Assembly: GCA_018873245.2 (NCBI GenBank)
Contig: JAEMBT020000007.1
Location: 5,797,129-5,861,128, forward strand
Length of the DNA: 64,000 nt
Source of the DNA: Archegozetes longisetosus
Lineage: Eukaryota > Arthropoda > Arachnida > Sarcoptiformes > Trhypochthoniidae
Direction of reading: 5' to 3'
Position 1 is the first letter of the stretch. Every line of letters begins with the position of its first letter. The position numbers were made by a program, and so were the translations under genes. The notes below the pieces were generated by a model. The model was not told the origin of the DNA and did no database searches. It worked only from the letters and a program-made list of their open reading frames with translations. This document shows positions 1 through 11,309 of the stretch, in pieces.

Positions 1-746
1 ACGAATTTTGATGTGAATTTTTTTATAAACTACTAATTTGACATTTTTTTATAAATAGACTTGATCCCTCTCCTCTGGACCAAATCATGAATACTTAGAA
101 TTCTCTTAGGAATAGCAAATGAAATTTACAAATTCAGATGACTGATATCAACTTTTTATTTCAGAAGGTGATTTTATACGAGTATTTTAATTTCTTTATA
201 AATCTCTCAAATTCGGAGTTATAGCACATTGAACTTTAAAATTAAAAATTTCTTATTCACGTCACTTTCAATTAAAGGTCAATATAGCTTCACATTCATG
301 CCAAATGAAGATTTTGAAAACCCTTCTAGTCTTGTAATTTGATCAGCGATTTTATGTCGAATTCTGTCAATATGACGAATATGTATAAAACAATTCGAGG
401 CTTGAATTTTGGGACTATAGATGGATGTCTCAAACAATGTTTAAGCATACATCGTTGGATTCTTTTCAACAAAACGGTATATCGCATAGAAATAGAAGCC
501 GAATTTTACACATTAAATCGGATGAAATCGAATTTTCGAGATGACGTCCCACTACATTGAATGTGGTCGTGATTGACTTATATTATTGGGAATATTACAA
601 AGATGTATGATTTATGTCTGCGTGGTGGCGGAAAAATGCCCATCCACGTTCGCAACACGTCCAATCTTGGTTAGTAATTCAATATTGAATTATTAATTTA
701 ATTGCAATAATTGAGAGAACTTCTCAAGAGCTTTCATTCATACCTA

Positions 747-1791
747 CAGATAACCGCAAGTACAATTAGGAGTCTTTGAACGATTGTATCTCTGAGCCTG
801 GTGATCCTATTTTGGTGCGGTTTTTAAATGTACAAAAACTCCCCGGAATTGTCATATTAAAATTTCACAAAAAAATTTAAACAGACAAAAAAGTTATTAA
901 TAAAAAACCCAAAATTTACATTGAAAGTGATTGATTAAAAAAGCTTTTATGTCATGTACATTGTGTGTGATTCCCGAAAGCACTGTTTCATCATTAGTAA
1001 ACAAACGTTTATTTGTTTTCAATTAAAATTTTCGACAAATTATTTAATTTTAGTTAAAATTAAGTGTTTTAAAATGCCGGGACCTCTGACTAAAGAGGAA
1101 AGAGAACTGAGATTTCGTCGATCCATTCAAATGAAATGGTCGAGACGTATGTCTCAGGTGATTATCGACGAATTAGGTGAGTAAACTAATTCATATTTAT
1201 TATAATTTAATTTTAATAATACGTTATTTTAGGCATCAATAAGAAAACTTATACGGAATGGAATCGAATTGATGAGGAAAACACGCTTAAGTATTCTTAT
1301 TGATGCCTAAAATAACGTATTATTAAAATTAAATTATAATAAATATGAATTAGTTTACTCACCTAATTCGTCGATAATCACCTGAGACATACGTCTCGAC
1401 CATTTCATTTGAATGGATCGACGAAATCTCAGTTCTCTTTCCTCTTTAGTCAGAGGTCCCGGCATTTTAAAACACTTAATTTTAACTAAAATTAAATAAT
1501 TTGTCGAAAATTTTAATTGAAAACAAATAAACGTTTGTTTACTAATGATGAAACAGTGCTTTCGGGAATCACACACAATGTACATGACATAAAAGCTTTT
1601 TTAATCAATCACTTTCAATGTAAATTTTGGGTTTTTTATTAATAACTTTTTTGTTTGTTTAAATTTTTTGTGAAATTTTAATATGACAATTCCGGGGAGT
1701 TTTTGTACATTAAAAAACCGCACCAAAATAGGATCACCAGGCTCAGAGATACAATCGTTCAAAGACTCCTAATTGTACTTGCGGTTATCTG
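747..1791. mobile_element. Foldback DNA transposon with ~498-bp inverted arms, TA target duplication
   Basis: The arms 747-1245 and 1294-1791 are near-perfect inverted copies around a 48-bp centre. The ends read CAGATAACCGCAAGTAC and its complement, and each is flanked by TA (745-746 and 1792-1793). The homologous unit 2 has an uninterrupted ccTAtgtaaa at 5500-5509, so the empty site confirms both the insertion and the TA duplication. TA duplication is typical of the Tc1/mariner group. The very long arms and the coding fragment inside them suggest a derivative in which one end was duplicated head to head. Confidence 0.9.
1074..1303 (+). pseudogene. Two-exon coding fragment inside the foldback arm (also present inverted)
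   Basis: An ATG at 1074 opens a basic peptide that runs to a good donor (GTGAGT at 1177). The acceptor AG at 1231-1232 rejoins the same frame through a Thr/Tyr/Trp/Asn stretch to a stop at 1301-1303, about 57 aa in all. Exon 1 has the look of an N-terminal transposase or DNA-binding segment (basic, with a helix rich in Glu/Arg), but I do not recognise the family. The first exon is repeated in reverse complement in the right arm (1355 to about 1465). With only one exon and a fragment left it cannot encode a full transposase. It most likely records the amino-terminal end of the autonomous parent. Confidence 0.45.
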
Positions 1792-2943
1792 TATGTAAAA
1801 CTATTTGATTCTCTATGGAAAATAGCCAATTTGAAATTTTATAAATTTAAAGTTCAATGCAGCTCTCAAGTGAAGAGATTTTACTAAAACTAAAATATTC
1901 ATGCCTAATCTTTTAAGAGTAGTGTTGATATTAGTGATTAGAGTTTGTAAATTTTTATTCCAAGCTCCTGTGAGAATTTACGATATTCATGATTAGATTC
2001 AGAGGAGGCAGTTCACGGTTCTCTGCAAAAGAGTTATCTCTAACTCTTAGTTTATACAAAAGATATCTTAAAAATTCATTGATGTTAATGAGTCAAAAAA
2101 AACTCAGTAATTGAGTAAGCCAGTTTTTGAATTGAATGTACGCATTTAATTGTTTAAATTATTGACAAGTAAATTGACAAATATATTTTCATACGAAGTG
2201 TAACATTAGATATTTATTATATGGTTTCTTGAGACTTATTAGCAATACTATCAAAGTTTATAACTCTCAGGTTTTATAAAAAAAACTTTGAACTCAGCTC
2301 AATATACCTGTTTAAAATATATTATCTGAATTTATTTTATAGTGAATTTTTTGTTTTAGTAGCCAAGCTGTTGGTTTTACTGCAACACAAAAAATAAAGG
2401 TCCAGAACTACTTTTGCTTTTTACAGTAGATTTCTTTTTGTTTCTAATATCAAAATAGTATTTTTAAATCAATTTTTAATTCGAAAAATTTACTTTAAAT
2501 TTATTACACTTTTACTCAAATATAGCTACAAATCATACTCATATTTCAGTTAAGGAAAATTCGATGATAAAGAATATTTATATATTGAACATTTGCATTT
2601 ATTTTTATTGCCTGAAGCTTTACTGGCTATCATTAAATACTATAATAAAAACGTAATATCATCATACCAATTTCATCAAATTAAACTAACATAACTTATG
2701 ATAGTCTAACCTTTCTCAGCATAATATGAGATAACCCAGCATATACTAACAGCGTATCTATATGAAGATCTTTTTTTGATTCAAATAACAACAATTAACA
2801 GTCGATTACTTGAAATTATAATTTAATTTAAATATATTAGTTATTTACAATAATTTACAATTTGTACATCGAATTAGAAATCAATTTTGGAATAATTTAA
2901 AATATATATAACAATTAAACAATTGAGATTTTACAAATTCTGC
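1792..2943. other. Non-coding part of duplication unit 1
   Basis: AT-rich sequence homologous to about 5502-6625 of unit 2, and from 2281 onwards to unit 3. No open frame with coding character or RNA gene was seen. Confidence 0.6.
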
Positions 2944-3180
2944 TTAATTTTTATTTTTATTTTTAGACAAAGTTCTTTCAAGTTCATCACGAATTGTATT
3001 TAATCTGTGAAGCATATCGTTCCAAAACTTCAACTCATCGACCATCGGACCACTTAATGGATCACTACAGTTTCCATCTTTACATAAATCCGATTGTGGA
3101 CTCTCCTTGATCGGACTCGCTTCCATATCATCAAAAACAATGACACAAACCAAAATAATTAATAAAAATTTAACAAACAT
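2944..3180 (-). CDS. Small secreted peptide, copy 1 (78 aa)
   Basis: Single-exon gene. Residues 1 to about 21 form a signal peptide (Lys4, then a Leu/Ile/Val core). The mature part of about 56 aa begins Ser-Pro-Ile-Lys-Glu. It has one closely spaced cysteine pair (C-KDGN-C, likely one small disulfide loop), then an amphipathic helical segment with Trp, Leu and charged residues, and ends in a Lys/Asn tail. It is one of three copies at about 3.7-kb then 1.4-kb spacing, all on the same strand. The coding region and about 250 bp upstream are strongly conserved between copies. The family is not recognised. A secreted effector, hormone-like or antimicrobial peptide are all possible, and nothing in the sequence selects one. 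Confidence 0.8.
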   Translation of the reverse strand: MFVKFLLIILVCVIVFDDMEASPIKESPQSDLCKDGNCSDPLSGPMVDELKFWNDMLHRLNTIRDELERTLSKNKNKN

Positions 3181-3334
3181 TTTATGAAATATTGATAAAT
3201 ACCAAATAACTATATGAAAAATACTTTATATATCTAAGTTTTATTTGGAATTAATATTTGTTGAGCTTTCATCAATATACTTCAATTGATATAAGCTTTG
3301 AACAAAACTGATCCTTCATTTGAAAGAATCTGTG

Positions 3335-3342
3335 TTTATATA
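3335..3342 (-). promoter_or_regulatory. TATA box, peptide copy 1
   Basis: TATATAAA on the minus strand, 155 bp upstream of the ATG. It is conserved with surrounding sequence in all three copies (see 7016-7023 and 8388-8395). A second TATA-like string, TATATAAAG near 3223-3231, lies only about 45 bp from the ATG and is also conserved, so the start of transcription is uncertain. Confidence 0.5.
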
Positions 3343-4110
3343 CGATTTAGTCACGTCAACACTTTCATAGTTTATCCCATAACAAACACGTATGATTTAA
3401 CTCATTTAGAGATAAATCTATCTATTTTCATATTCAGATCGTTTTGAACATGATAGGAAATCAATAGTAACTCATAACCTATTTAATTTGTTTAACCTGT
3501 ATTTCCACTGATTCTAGATTTTTCTTGAGTAAAATCATAAGCTCGAGACTCCTAAGATTGTAAACAATAACCCTCGGATTAGAAATTTCTTCCCTCTCTA
3601 TGGCTTATTCTATACGGGAAATGATTTCTGCTTTCGAATATACTATTATAAAATACTCTAGTGCATTGATTTATAAATTTCATTTCATAAACTACGAAGA
3701 TATACACGAAATATTATCAATATTGAAGACACGTACTAGTGTGAATTTCATCTCAAACTAAGAAATATTCACTCTAAGTATATACAAGCTGAATTTACAG
3801 CTTTAAATTATGAAGAGAAATTATATTAATGTACTGTCGGTTACGACATTAGTTGAGTTAACTTTTTGAAGACTCTCAAATCTTTAATATCAACGAGCTC
3901 TGAAGAGAATTTTTTATTCAAACTACTAAGTTGAGAAATTTTTTTATAAATATGCTTAATCCCTCTCCTTTGGAGAAAACATAAGTACTTTGAATTCTCT
4001 CAAGAATAACAAAAACTTAAAAATTCTAATTATTAATATCAACATCATTTAGAAAATGATTTAATATGAGTATTTTAATCTCTCTAAAAATCTCTTAGAA
4101 TGTTCGTAGC

Positions 4111-4950
4111 GGGAAAACTTCGAAATGGCTAATTTCAGAATGGCTAATTTTTAAATGGCTAATTTCATATTGGCTAAACCCTGTTTTCTGTCTCTATTTG
4201 CAGATTTTGCCCTTTTTAATCAGTATAAATATACTAAGTTTAATAGATTAGAGTAATAGTTCAGTAAGTTTAGCTGGTAATCGTATTGTATACTATTATA
4301 CTGCTACTGCTACTAATTATAATATAGCGCATAAAAGAGCACATAAAATAGTAAAAGCAATTCTAATTTCATTGTTTTAAAGTTAAAATTAATCTCATTT
4401 AATTAAAATTACAAATATAATAACGAGCTAACTGCTTTATCTGAGGAAACTTGAAGAAACTGGCAGTATTGAACACCACTTTAAATTGAAGGCTATTTAG
4501 ATTATTAACAGTTTATAAACTGACTCAACTATTCATGTTTACCAAACTTTTAGCTTAACTTCAGTGCGATTCGATATGAATGAAAATTAGTTAAAAGTTC
4601 AGTAATTAACTGAAATCAAAACTTATGTGTATATATGTCTTAATATATAGGTTTTGATGCTCAAATGTAAGGCTTAAAATAAAAAATCGTATATTAGTCC
4701 TAAGAGAATGCTTTGGTATTTGTGAAATTTCATTTAGATCTCTCTTTGAAAAGAAAAGTGAATTTAAAAACGCTGAACACGTTGTTAGCTTAAATTTTCA
4801 ATATTACTAATTCAAAAGATTTTTTCTAGGTTATTCCTAAATTTGAAAAATGGGATAATCATTCAGACAATCAGTTACTAGGGGATTCAAAATAGGGATT
4901 AGCCATTCTGAAATTAGCCATTATGAAATTAGACATTTCGAAGTCTAGCC
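4111..4950. mobile_element. Merlin-like non-autonomous element, 9-bp target duplication
   Basis: A perfect 9-bp direct repeat GTTCGTAGC (4102-4110 and 4951-4959) flanks an 840-bp element. Its ends match as GG then four variable bases then ACTTCGAAAT. The ends carry repeated units containing aatggctaattt, facing inward on both sides. Unit 1 has a single uninterrupted copy of the target (ttcggagttatagc near 211-224). A GG start with a 9-bp duplication fits the Merlin superfamily. A MULE is possible. No transposase was seen inside. Confidence 0.75.
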
Positions 4951-4959
4951 GTTCGTAGC

Positions 4960-6625
4960 TATAGCATATCGACCTTTAATATTAGAAAGTTTCTGATTGT
5001 CATGGCTTTTCAATTAAAGGTTCAAATGGCTTAAAGCTTATGCTAAATGAAGATCTTGAAAACCCTTCTAGTCTTGCAATTTGATCAACGACTTACTGTG
5101 AAATTCTATTTATATGATTAATATGCATATAAAACAATTAGATACTGGATTTCTGTTACTGTAGACGGATATGTCCCAGACAATGTTGAAGCGTAAATCA
5201 TGCATCGTTGAATTCTTTTTGGCAATATGGTATATTGTATAGAAATAGAACTCGAATTATACACATTATATCGAATGAAATCAAGTTTTTGAGATGACGT
5301 TCTACTATATCGAGTATGGTAGTAATGTGATCAACTCATGTGGTTGAGAATAGTACAAATTTGTAAGATTTGTGTCTTCATAGTAATGGGAAAATGCCCA
5401 TCCACATTTTACAATGTCCAATCTTGATTAGTAATTCAACATTGAATTATTTATTAAATTGCACAATTAAAATAAATTTTCAAAAGCTTTTATTTCATGC
5501 CTATGTAAAGCTATCTGGGTTCTTTATCGACAAGCTATGCCGATTCGAAATTTTTGTAAACTTAAAGTTGAATGCAGCTCTGAAGTTAAGAGACTTTGCC
5601 TAAATAAAATTTTCATGACTAATCATTTTAGAATAGTCTTGATACAAGTAATTAGAATTTGTAAGTTTTCATTTGTCACACTTGCAAGAATTTACGGTAT
5701 TCATGATTAGATTCAGAAGAAGTAGACCACGGTTCTCTGTAAAAAAAAGTTATCTCCAGCTCGTAGTTTATACGAGAAATCTCTTAAATATTCGTTAATA
5801 CTAATGAGTTGAGAAAGCACAATAACCGAGTCAACAGTTTTTGAATTAGATATACACATTTAATCGTATGGATTAAGAGACATGTAAGTTAACCCTTATT
5901 TTCGTATAATGTGTAACATTATATGCTTCTTATATGACTTTTTGAGACTTATTAGCAACACTATCAAAATTTATAACTCTCAAATTTTATTAAATTTTAA
6001 CTCAGATCAATGTACTTGTTTAAAATATATTGTTTGATTTTGTTTTATAGTGGTTTGTTTATTATAGTAGACAAGCTGTCGGTGTACTGGAACACCGATA
6101 AAAAAGGTCCAGGTCTACGTTTACTTTTGACAGTAGACTTACTTTAATATCAAAATTTTATTTTTAAATAAATTTTTTATTCGAAAAATTCACTTTACTA
6201 CACTTTCACCCAAGCATAGTTTCAAATCATACTCATGTTTCAGTTAAGAAAAAGTCGATGATAAAATGTATTTATATATTTGGTAGGATTTGCAGTTACT
6301 TTTATTGTCTGATGCTTTACTGGGATATTATTAAATATTATATGAATACGTAATATAATAACCAATTTGATCAAATTAAACTGGCATAACTTATCCTAAC
6401 CTAGCCTTACTCAAGATAATGTGACGCAACACAGCACAAACTAACAGCATATTTATATGAAATTTATTTGATTCAAATAACAACAAATAACAGTCGATTA
6501 CTTTAAATTATAATTTAATTTAAATATATTAGTTATTTACAATTTGTACATCGAATTAGAAATCAATTTTGGAATAATTTAATATACATATTACAATCAA
6601 ACAATTGAGATTTTACAAATTTTAT
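4960..6625. other. Non-coding part of duplication unit 2
   Basis: Homologous to the unit 1 flanks. It contains the empty foldback target at about 5500-5509. Short open frames here are not conserved in unit 1 and look random. Confidence 0.6.
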
Positions 6626-6862
6626 TTAATGTTTATTTTTATTTTTAGACAGAGTTCTGTCAAATTCATTACGAATTGTATTTAATCTGTGAAGCATATC
6701 GTTCCAAAACTTCAACTCATCGACCATCGGACCACTTAATGGATCACTACAGTTTCCATCTTTACATAAATCGGATTGTGGACTCTCCTTGATCGGATTT
6801 GCTTTGATATCATCGAAAACAATGACACAAACCAAAATAATTAATAAAAGTTTAACAAACAT
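6626..6862 (-). CDS. Small secreted peptide, copy 2 (78 aa)
   Basis: Paralogue of the genes at 2944 and 7998, with the same length and no frame disruption. Differences from copy 1 lie in the signal peptide (Leu for Phe at 5), the cleavage region (Ile-Lys-Ala-Asn for Met-Glu-Ala-Ser) and the C-terminal helix (Asn-Glu-Phe-Asp for Asp-Glu-Leu-Glu). The Cys pair and the Trp-containing helix core are unchanged. It ends in Lys-His like copy 3. The function is not recognised. Confidence 0.8.
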   Translation of the reverse strand: MFVKLLLIILVCVIVFDDIKANPIKESPQSDLCKDGNCSDPLSGPMVDELKFWNDMLHRLNTIRNEFDRTLSKNKNKH

Positions 6863-7015
6863 TTTATGAAATACTGATAAATACCAAATAACTATATGAA
6901 AAATACTTTATATATCTAAGTTTTATTTGGAATAATATTTGTTGAGCTTTCATCAATATATTTGAATTGATATAAGCTTTGAACAAAACTGATCCTTCAT
7001 TTGAAAGAATCTGTG

Positions 7016-7023
7016 TTTATATA
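7016..7023 (-). promoter_or_regulatory. TATA box, peptide copy 2
   Basis: TATATAAA on the minus strand in the conserved upstream block, at the same offset from the ATG as in copy 1. Confidence 0.5.
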
Positions 7024-7997
7024 CGATTTAGTCACGTCAACACTTTCATAGTTTATCCCATAATAAACACGTATGATTTAACTCTTGAAAGTTAAATCTA
7101 TCTATTTTCATATTCAAATTGTTTTCAACATGACAGGAAATCAGTAGTAACTCATAACCTATTTAATTTGTTTAACCTGTATTTCCACTGATTCTAGACT
7201 TTTCTTGATTAAAATCACGAGTTCCAGACTTCTAAGATTGTAAACAATAATCCCAAATTAAAAAATTGTTCCGTCATTATGGCCTATTCTATACGAGGAA
7301 TGATATCTCTATCTTCAAAGAAATATAAAAATGAAAAATACTATAGCGCATTAATTTTATGATATAACTTTGAACTCGACTCAATATGCTTGTTTAAAAT
7401 ATATTATTTGATTTTGTTTTATAGTGGTTTTCTTATTTTAGTAGACAAGTTGTCAGTGTACCCATGGAATACCCACGTTTACTTTTGACTGTAGACATGC
7501 TTTTTTTAATGTCAGAATATTGTTTTTAAATTAATTTTTTATTCGAAAAATTTAGTTTATTGCGCTTGCACCCAAATATCTTTTTAAATTATATTTCAGT
7601 TAAGGAGAAGCTGATGATAAAGAATATTTATATATTTAAGATTTGCATTTGTTTTTATTGACTGATGCTTCACTGGACTATCATTAAATACTATATTAAA
7701 ACATAGTGTAATAATTCACATCATCAAATTAAACTAACCAAACTTATGTTAACATAGACTTACTCAACATAATGTAATGCAACCAAGTATAAACTAACGG
7801 CATATCTATATGAAACTTTTTTTTATTCAAATAACAACAAGTAACAGTCGATAATGAAATTACTTGAAATTATAATTTAATTAAAATATATTAGTTATTT
7901 ACAACAATTTACAATTTGTACATCTAATTAGAAATCGATTTTGGAATAATTTAAGATATATATAATAATTAAACAATTGAGATTTTACAAATTTTAT

Positions 7998-8234
7998 TCA
8001 ATGTTTATTTTTATTTTTAGACAAAGTTCTTTCAAATTCATTACGAATTGTGTTTAATCTGTGAAGCATATCGTTCCAAAACTTCAACTCATCGACCATC
8101 GGACCACTTAATGGATCACTACAGTTTCCATCTTTACATAAATCGGATTGTGGACTCTCCTTGATCGGACTCGCTTCCATATCATCAAAAACAATGACAC
8201 AAACCAAAATAATTAATAAAAATTTAACAAACAT
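7998..8234 (-). CDS. Small secreted peptide, copy 3 (78 aa)
   Basis: Third intact copy. Its amino-terminal half (signal peptide, Met-Glu-Ala-Ser) matches copy 1. Its carboxyl end (Asn-Glu-Phe, Lys-His at the terminus) matches copy 2, a mosaic that suggests unequal crossing over or gene conversion. The cysteine loop and hydrophobic helix are invariant. The upstream block with TATATAAA is retained although this unit is truncated just beyond it, so the gene may still be expressed. Confidence 0.8.
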   Translation of the reverse strand: MFVKFLLIILVCVIVFDDMEASPIKESPQSDLCKDGNCSDPLSGPMVDELKFWNDMLHRLNTIRNEFERTLSKNKNKH

Positions 8235-8387
8235 TTTATGAAATATTGATAAATACCAAATAACTATATGAAAAATACTTTATATATCTAAGTTTTATTT
8301 GGAATAATATTTGTTGAGCTTTCATCAATATATTTCAATTGATATAAGCTTTGAACAAAACTGATCCTTCATTTGAAAGATTTCGTG

Positions 8388-8395
8388 TTTATATA
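8388..8395 (-). promoter_or_regulatory. TATA box, peptide copy 3
   Basis: TATATAAA on the minus strand. The duplicated block ends only about 45 bp further upstream, which sets a limit on the shared promoter. Confidence 0.5.
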
Positions 8396-8440
8396 CGATT
8401 TAGTCACGTCAACACTTTCATAGTTTATCCCACAGCAGAC

Positions 8441-9863
8441 ACGTATAGTCGGATTGAAGGATAACTAAAGTTATCTTTTTTTATGCTGAAGTTATATAAT
8501 TTACATAATGGGAAGTATAACTTTTCCTAGTCACCTAGTTTATTAATTTTACCGGTATTTCAGTTATTGTTGTGTTCTTATAGAGTAAGCATCAATTTAT
8601 TTATGTTTCCAAAACATTTACTAAAAATTTTGATTTAATACAAGTTTTAAACAGGCCTTTCATTTAAAGGAATTTATCAAACATTTCATTTGAATTATTA
8701 CATTACTGAACGAGAAGGTGAGAATTTTTCAGAATTATTGTTTCAGCTAATTTTGAGTTTATATTTAAGTGAAATAATTTATTTTCAAAAGCAGTTGAGA
8801 ATTTTGCATAGAAATTTATATTAAATATTTCATCTCTTTAAAAATCACATGTTAAGTAATTTATCTTCAATCGATAACATTTATTTTTTTCATGATCTTC
8901 GTTCACTGGTTTGTTCAATTATCGTGTTTACCTGAATTTGAATATTAAAGCCAGTCAAAACTTAAAACTGCTCAAGTTTTAATTTATTACTATATCTACT
9001 GAATTTTCAAATAGAATATTCTTTAAACGGTATGAAATAAATCAACTATGGCCCAGGAGACTTTCAAAACTGCAACTATTTTTGAGCTTTAAATCTATCA
9101 CAATCTCAAAAATATGCTCGAAGACATAGTTGGAAAAACTCGTATATTTGTTCACTTTCTTTTAATTGAGATTGAATTGCACTTCAATTATATAATAAAC
9201 ATTAAAACTAAATATAAAGTGTATAACAAGACAAATAACGATATTTTAACTAGAATTTTTGCATAAAACTTATGCATTTAGAAATAACAGCCATATTATC
9301 GTCAAATCATATTACTTGTAATAATATCTGTGATTCTATTTCGATTATTCATTTCAAGTACTTTTATTTCAATATTTTCAACTTTCGCGCAGCAGAGTTT
9401 AAGAAATGATTAATTTCTTAACTATACATAACAATCCAATCACTAAAATTTGATCGTATAGATATCTTGGAAAGCTGTAGAATTATATAACCAGCAAAGT
9501 TTACTCTTATACAGAAATTTTGTGCTACTAATAAATTTTATCTTCCATTATAAATCAACAATATTTGATACAAGTTTGACACCTTATATTCTTTAGTGTT
9601 TAAAGAAAAACACCTGACGTGTGTGCCTCAACATGCTTCATATTTGTTGATTATCGTATCGGAGATTGTAAGAAAAAAGAAAACATGTGATCACACTCTT
9701 TGGGAGAACAAATGTGATCGTAGGTACTATTGAAGCCATATCTTAACTTATCGAACAAATATATCGATCGTTTTTCACTCAACATTTATCATTCATAATT
9801 TAAAACTCAATATTTAATACTAAACGCTGAAATAGAGATTGAAGGATTGCTTTTGTTACTTAC
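8441..9863. other. Gene-free interval
   Basis: AT-rich sequence. I see no convincing exon, repeat or RNA gene on either strand. Confidence 0.5.
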
Positions 9864-10885
9864 CATAAAAACAATTTGGTAATTAATAGAGTCGAAAAAG
9901 TTAATACCACTGTGTTTGACGTATTGTCGCATATATGAAGAGTTCAGATGAAGACAACGGTAGAGAACCATATGATGAACAAATGGAGCATTAGTGAGAG
10001 GAGATATTATTGGTTCGATCTATTATTGAAAAATACATTTTTACTTAAATAAATTTATGACAATTTGTGAGTAAAAGTTTCATTTATACCCGAACGACAT
10101 GTATTTTACTTGTGAAGGGCGCGATAACTATTTTACACCAGTACGTAGTATCTGAAGAGTTAGGTATCAACATATTGCTCGATGTGATGTCCCATTTCAT
10201 CACATTCTTCACTATGATCAATCGAGTTGAGGCATAGCAAATGCTGAAGAAGGATCATCTTCATGATAGGCCCAAATTATTTTTGTTATGCCACTTGTTA
10301 TTTGTAGATCTGTTTCTTTATTGCGTTTATAGTAAACACGGGTGAATGTCATCGATGTATGTGTTGAATTTTATGCTGATCTGATTAGGTGCTAGTCTTG
10401 AGATTCATCAATTTTGGTAACCCTTTACCGGTAAGTGTGTACATTAATCGCTTTAACACAAAGCAGTTGATATGATCTTAATGTGTATAAAGAATATCAG
10501 ATTTTCACCGAATTCCATAAATGTCCATAAAAATTGTGTCAATTGAACCTTAAAGGATTAAGTAATAATTTTTAAAAAATGAACACAGACTGGATTATTA
10601 AGCAATTAATTGGCAACTTTAGAAAACCAATTATTTTATTTGGACTCAAAAGAAAACCTTTTCACTCAAACTTGTATAGAAAAAAGTTAAAAGGCTTGAA
10701 AAAAGAATTTATAAACAAAAGTTTAACTATTTTCCAACGAACAAAGGCTAGTTAAAAGTTATTGGGCATAAATGAAAATGTGTTAAGCCATTGTCATCGA
10801 TCGATCAGATAATGAGATCACTGTCAGTCATATCCCTGTTCGGTGATATTCCTAATCTGTCTACCAATAATGTACATCCGTTGCT
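9864..10885 (-). pseudogene. DBH-like copper type II monooxygenase remnant (DOMON plus Cu-monooxygenase N domain)
   Basis: Reading the minus strand, 10865-10740 gives a DOMON piece (GISPNRD...DLII, then an in-frame TGA, then SIDDNG). Near 10413-10218 comes the end of DOMON (KIDESQD, a TAG, NSTHTS, then IIWAYHEDDP) with two in-frame stops before a TGA at 10218-10220. An open piece 10200-10090 holds the family hallmark SSDTTYWCK. Intron 10089-10020 (GTATAA...AG) joins in phase to 10019-9864 with PFVHHMVLY, which carries the copper-binding His pair, and ends at a GTAAGT donor. Genuine enzymes of this family hydroxylate dopamine, tyramine or relatives in secretory vesicles. The nonsense codons, a missing stretch after DOMON and the absent second catalytic domain say this copy is dead. 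It may derive from a MOXD1-like or tyramine beta-hydroxylase-like gene. Confidence 0.75.
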
Positions 10886-11266
10886 AACTTCTAAACTTTG
10901 TTTGTATTTATATAGACAGTAATAATTTGTGGTTCACTCCTATGCAGGTCTCTGCACTGAATGCTTCGATAGACACAAGTCTAAAGTAGATTCATATAAA
11001 AACTTATGTATGCTTTTGGCTCTTCAAAGTATAGCCATTAAACCATAATTTTATTTTGATAGTCACACTTATAATATTTAATGTGTTGTACTAAAAAGTT
11101 GCTATAACTTAAATATAAAAACTAATTAAGTCAATAAACTTTATTTACTAATTAGTTTATAGTTTGAGTGAGACTTCAGATTTAACTATTTGAAGAAAAA
11201 CTTTATTTAAAAGACAAAGCATCGAATTCGCTCGACTAACCTTTGATATAATTTGCAACTTGTATG

Positions 11267-11309
11267 GGTGTGCATTTTAGTCATTTCAAGTTTACTCAAA
11301 ATGCACACC
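11267..11309. repeat. Short inverted repeat (12-bp stems)
   Basis: GGTGTGCATTTT at 11267-11278 pairs with AAAATGCACACC at 11298-11309 across a loop of about 19 bases. No target duplication is evident. It may be a remnant of a small inverted-repeat element. Confidence 0.5.

Larger units (their letters stand above)
1..3690. repeat. Tandem segmental duplication, unit 1 (left end outside window)
   Basis: Base 1 of the window aligns with about base 3897, and similarity to unit 2 continues to about 3680. Shared landmarks include the stretch with ccctctcct near 66 and 3961, the 78-aa peptide gene, its TATA region and the block ending near the text attctatacg. Unit 1 carries the foldback element at 747-1791, which unit 2 lacks. 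Outside the peptide gene and the transposon I see no other gene in this unit. Confidence 0.85.
3897..7350. repeat. Tandem segmental duplication, unit 2
   Basis: Homologous to unit 1 along its length, interrupted by the 840-bp element at 4111-4950. It contains peptide copy 2. The intact target site corresponding to the unit 1 foldback insertion lies at about 5500-5509. Confidence 0.85.
7360..8440. repeat. Tandem segmental duplication, unit 3 (truncated)
   Basis: Similarity starts in the equivalent of 2281 and 5990 and stops at about 8440. Beyond the text cacgtat it no longer follows units 1 and 2. This unit carries only the peptide gene, its upstream block and some 3' flank. Confidence 0.8.

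Noticed and set aside
954..1184. 76-aa ORF in each foldback arm read as a gene
   Set aside because: The frame upstream of the ATG at 1074 has no coding character, and the end is a splice donor. It was treated as a first exon fragment at 1074-1176, not a 76-aa protein.
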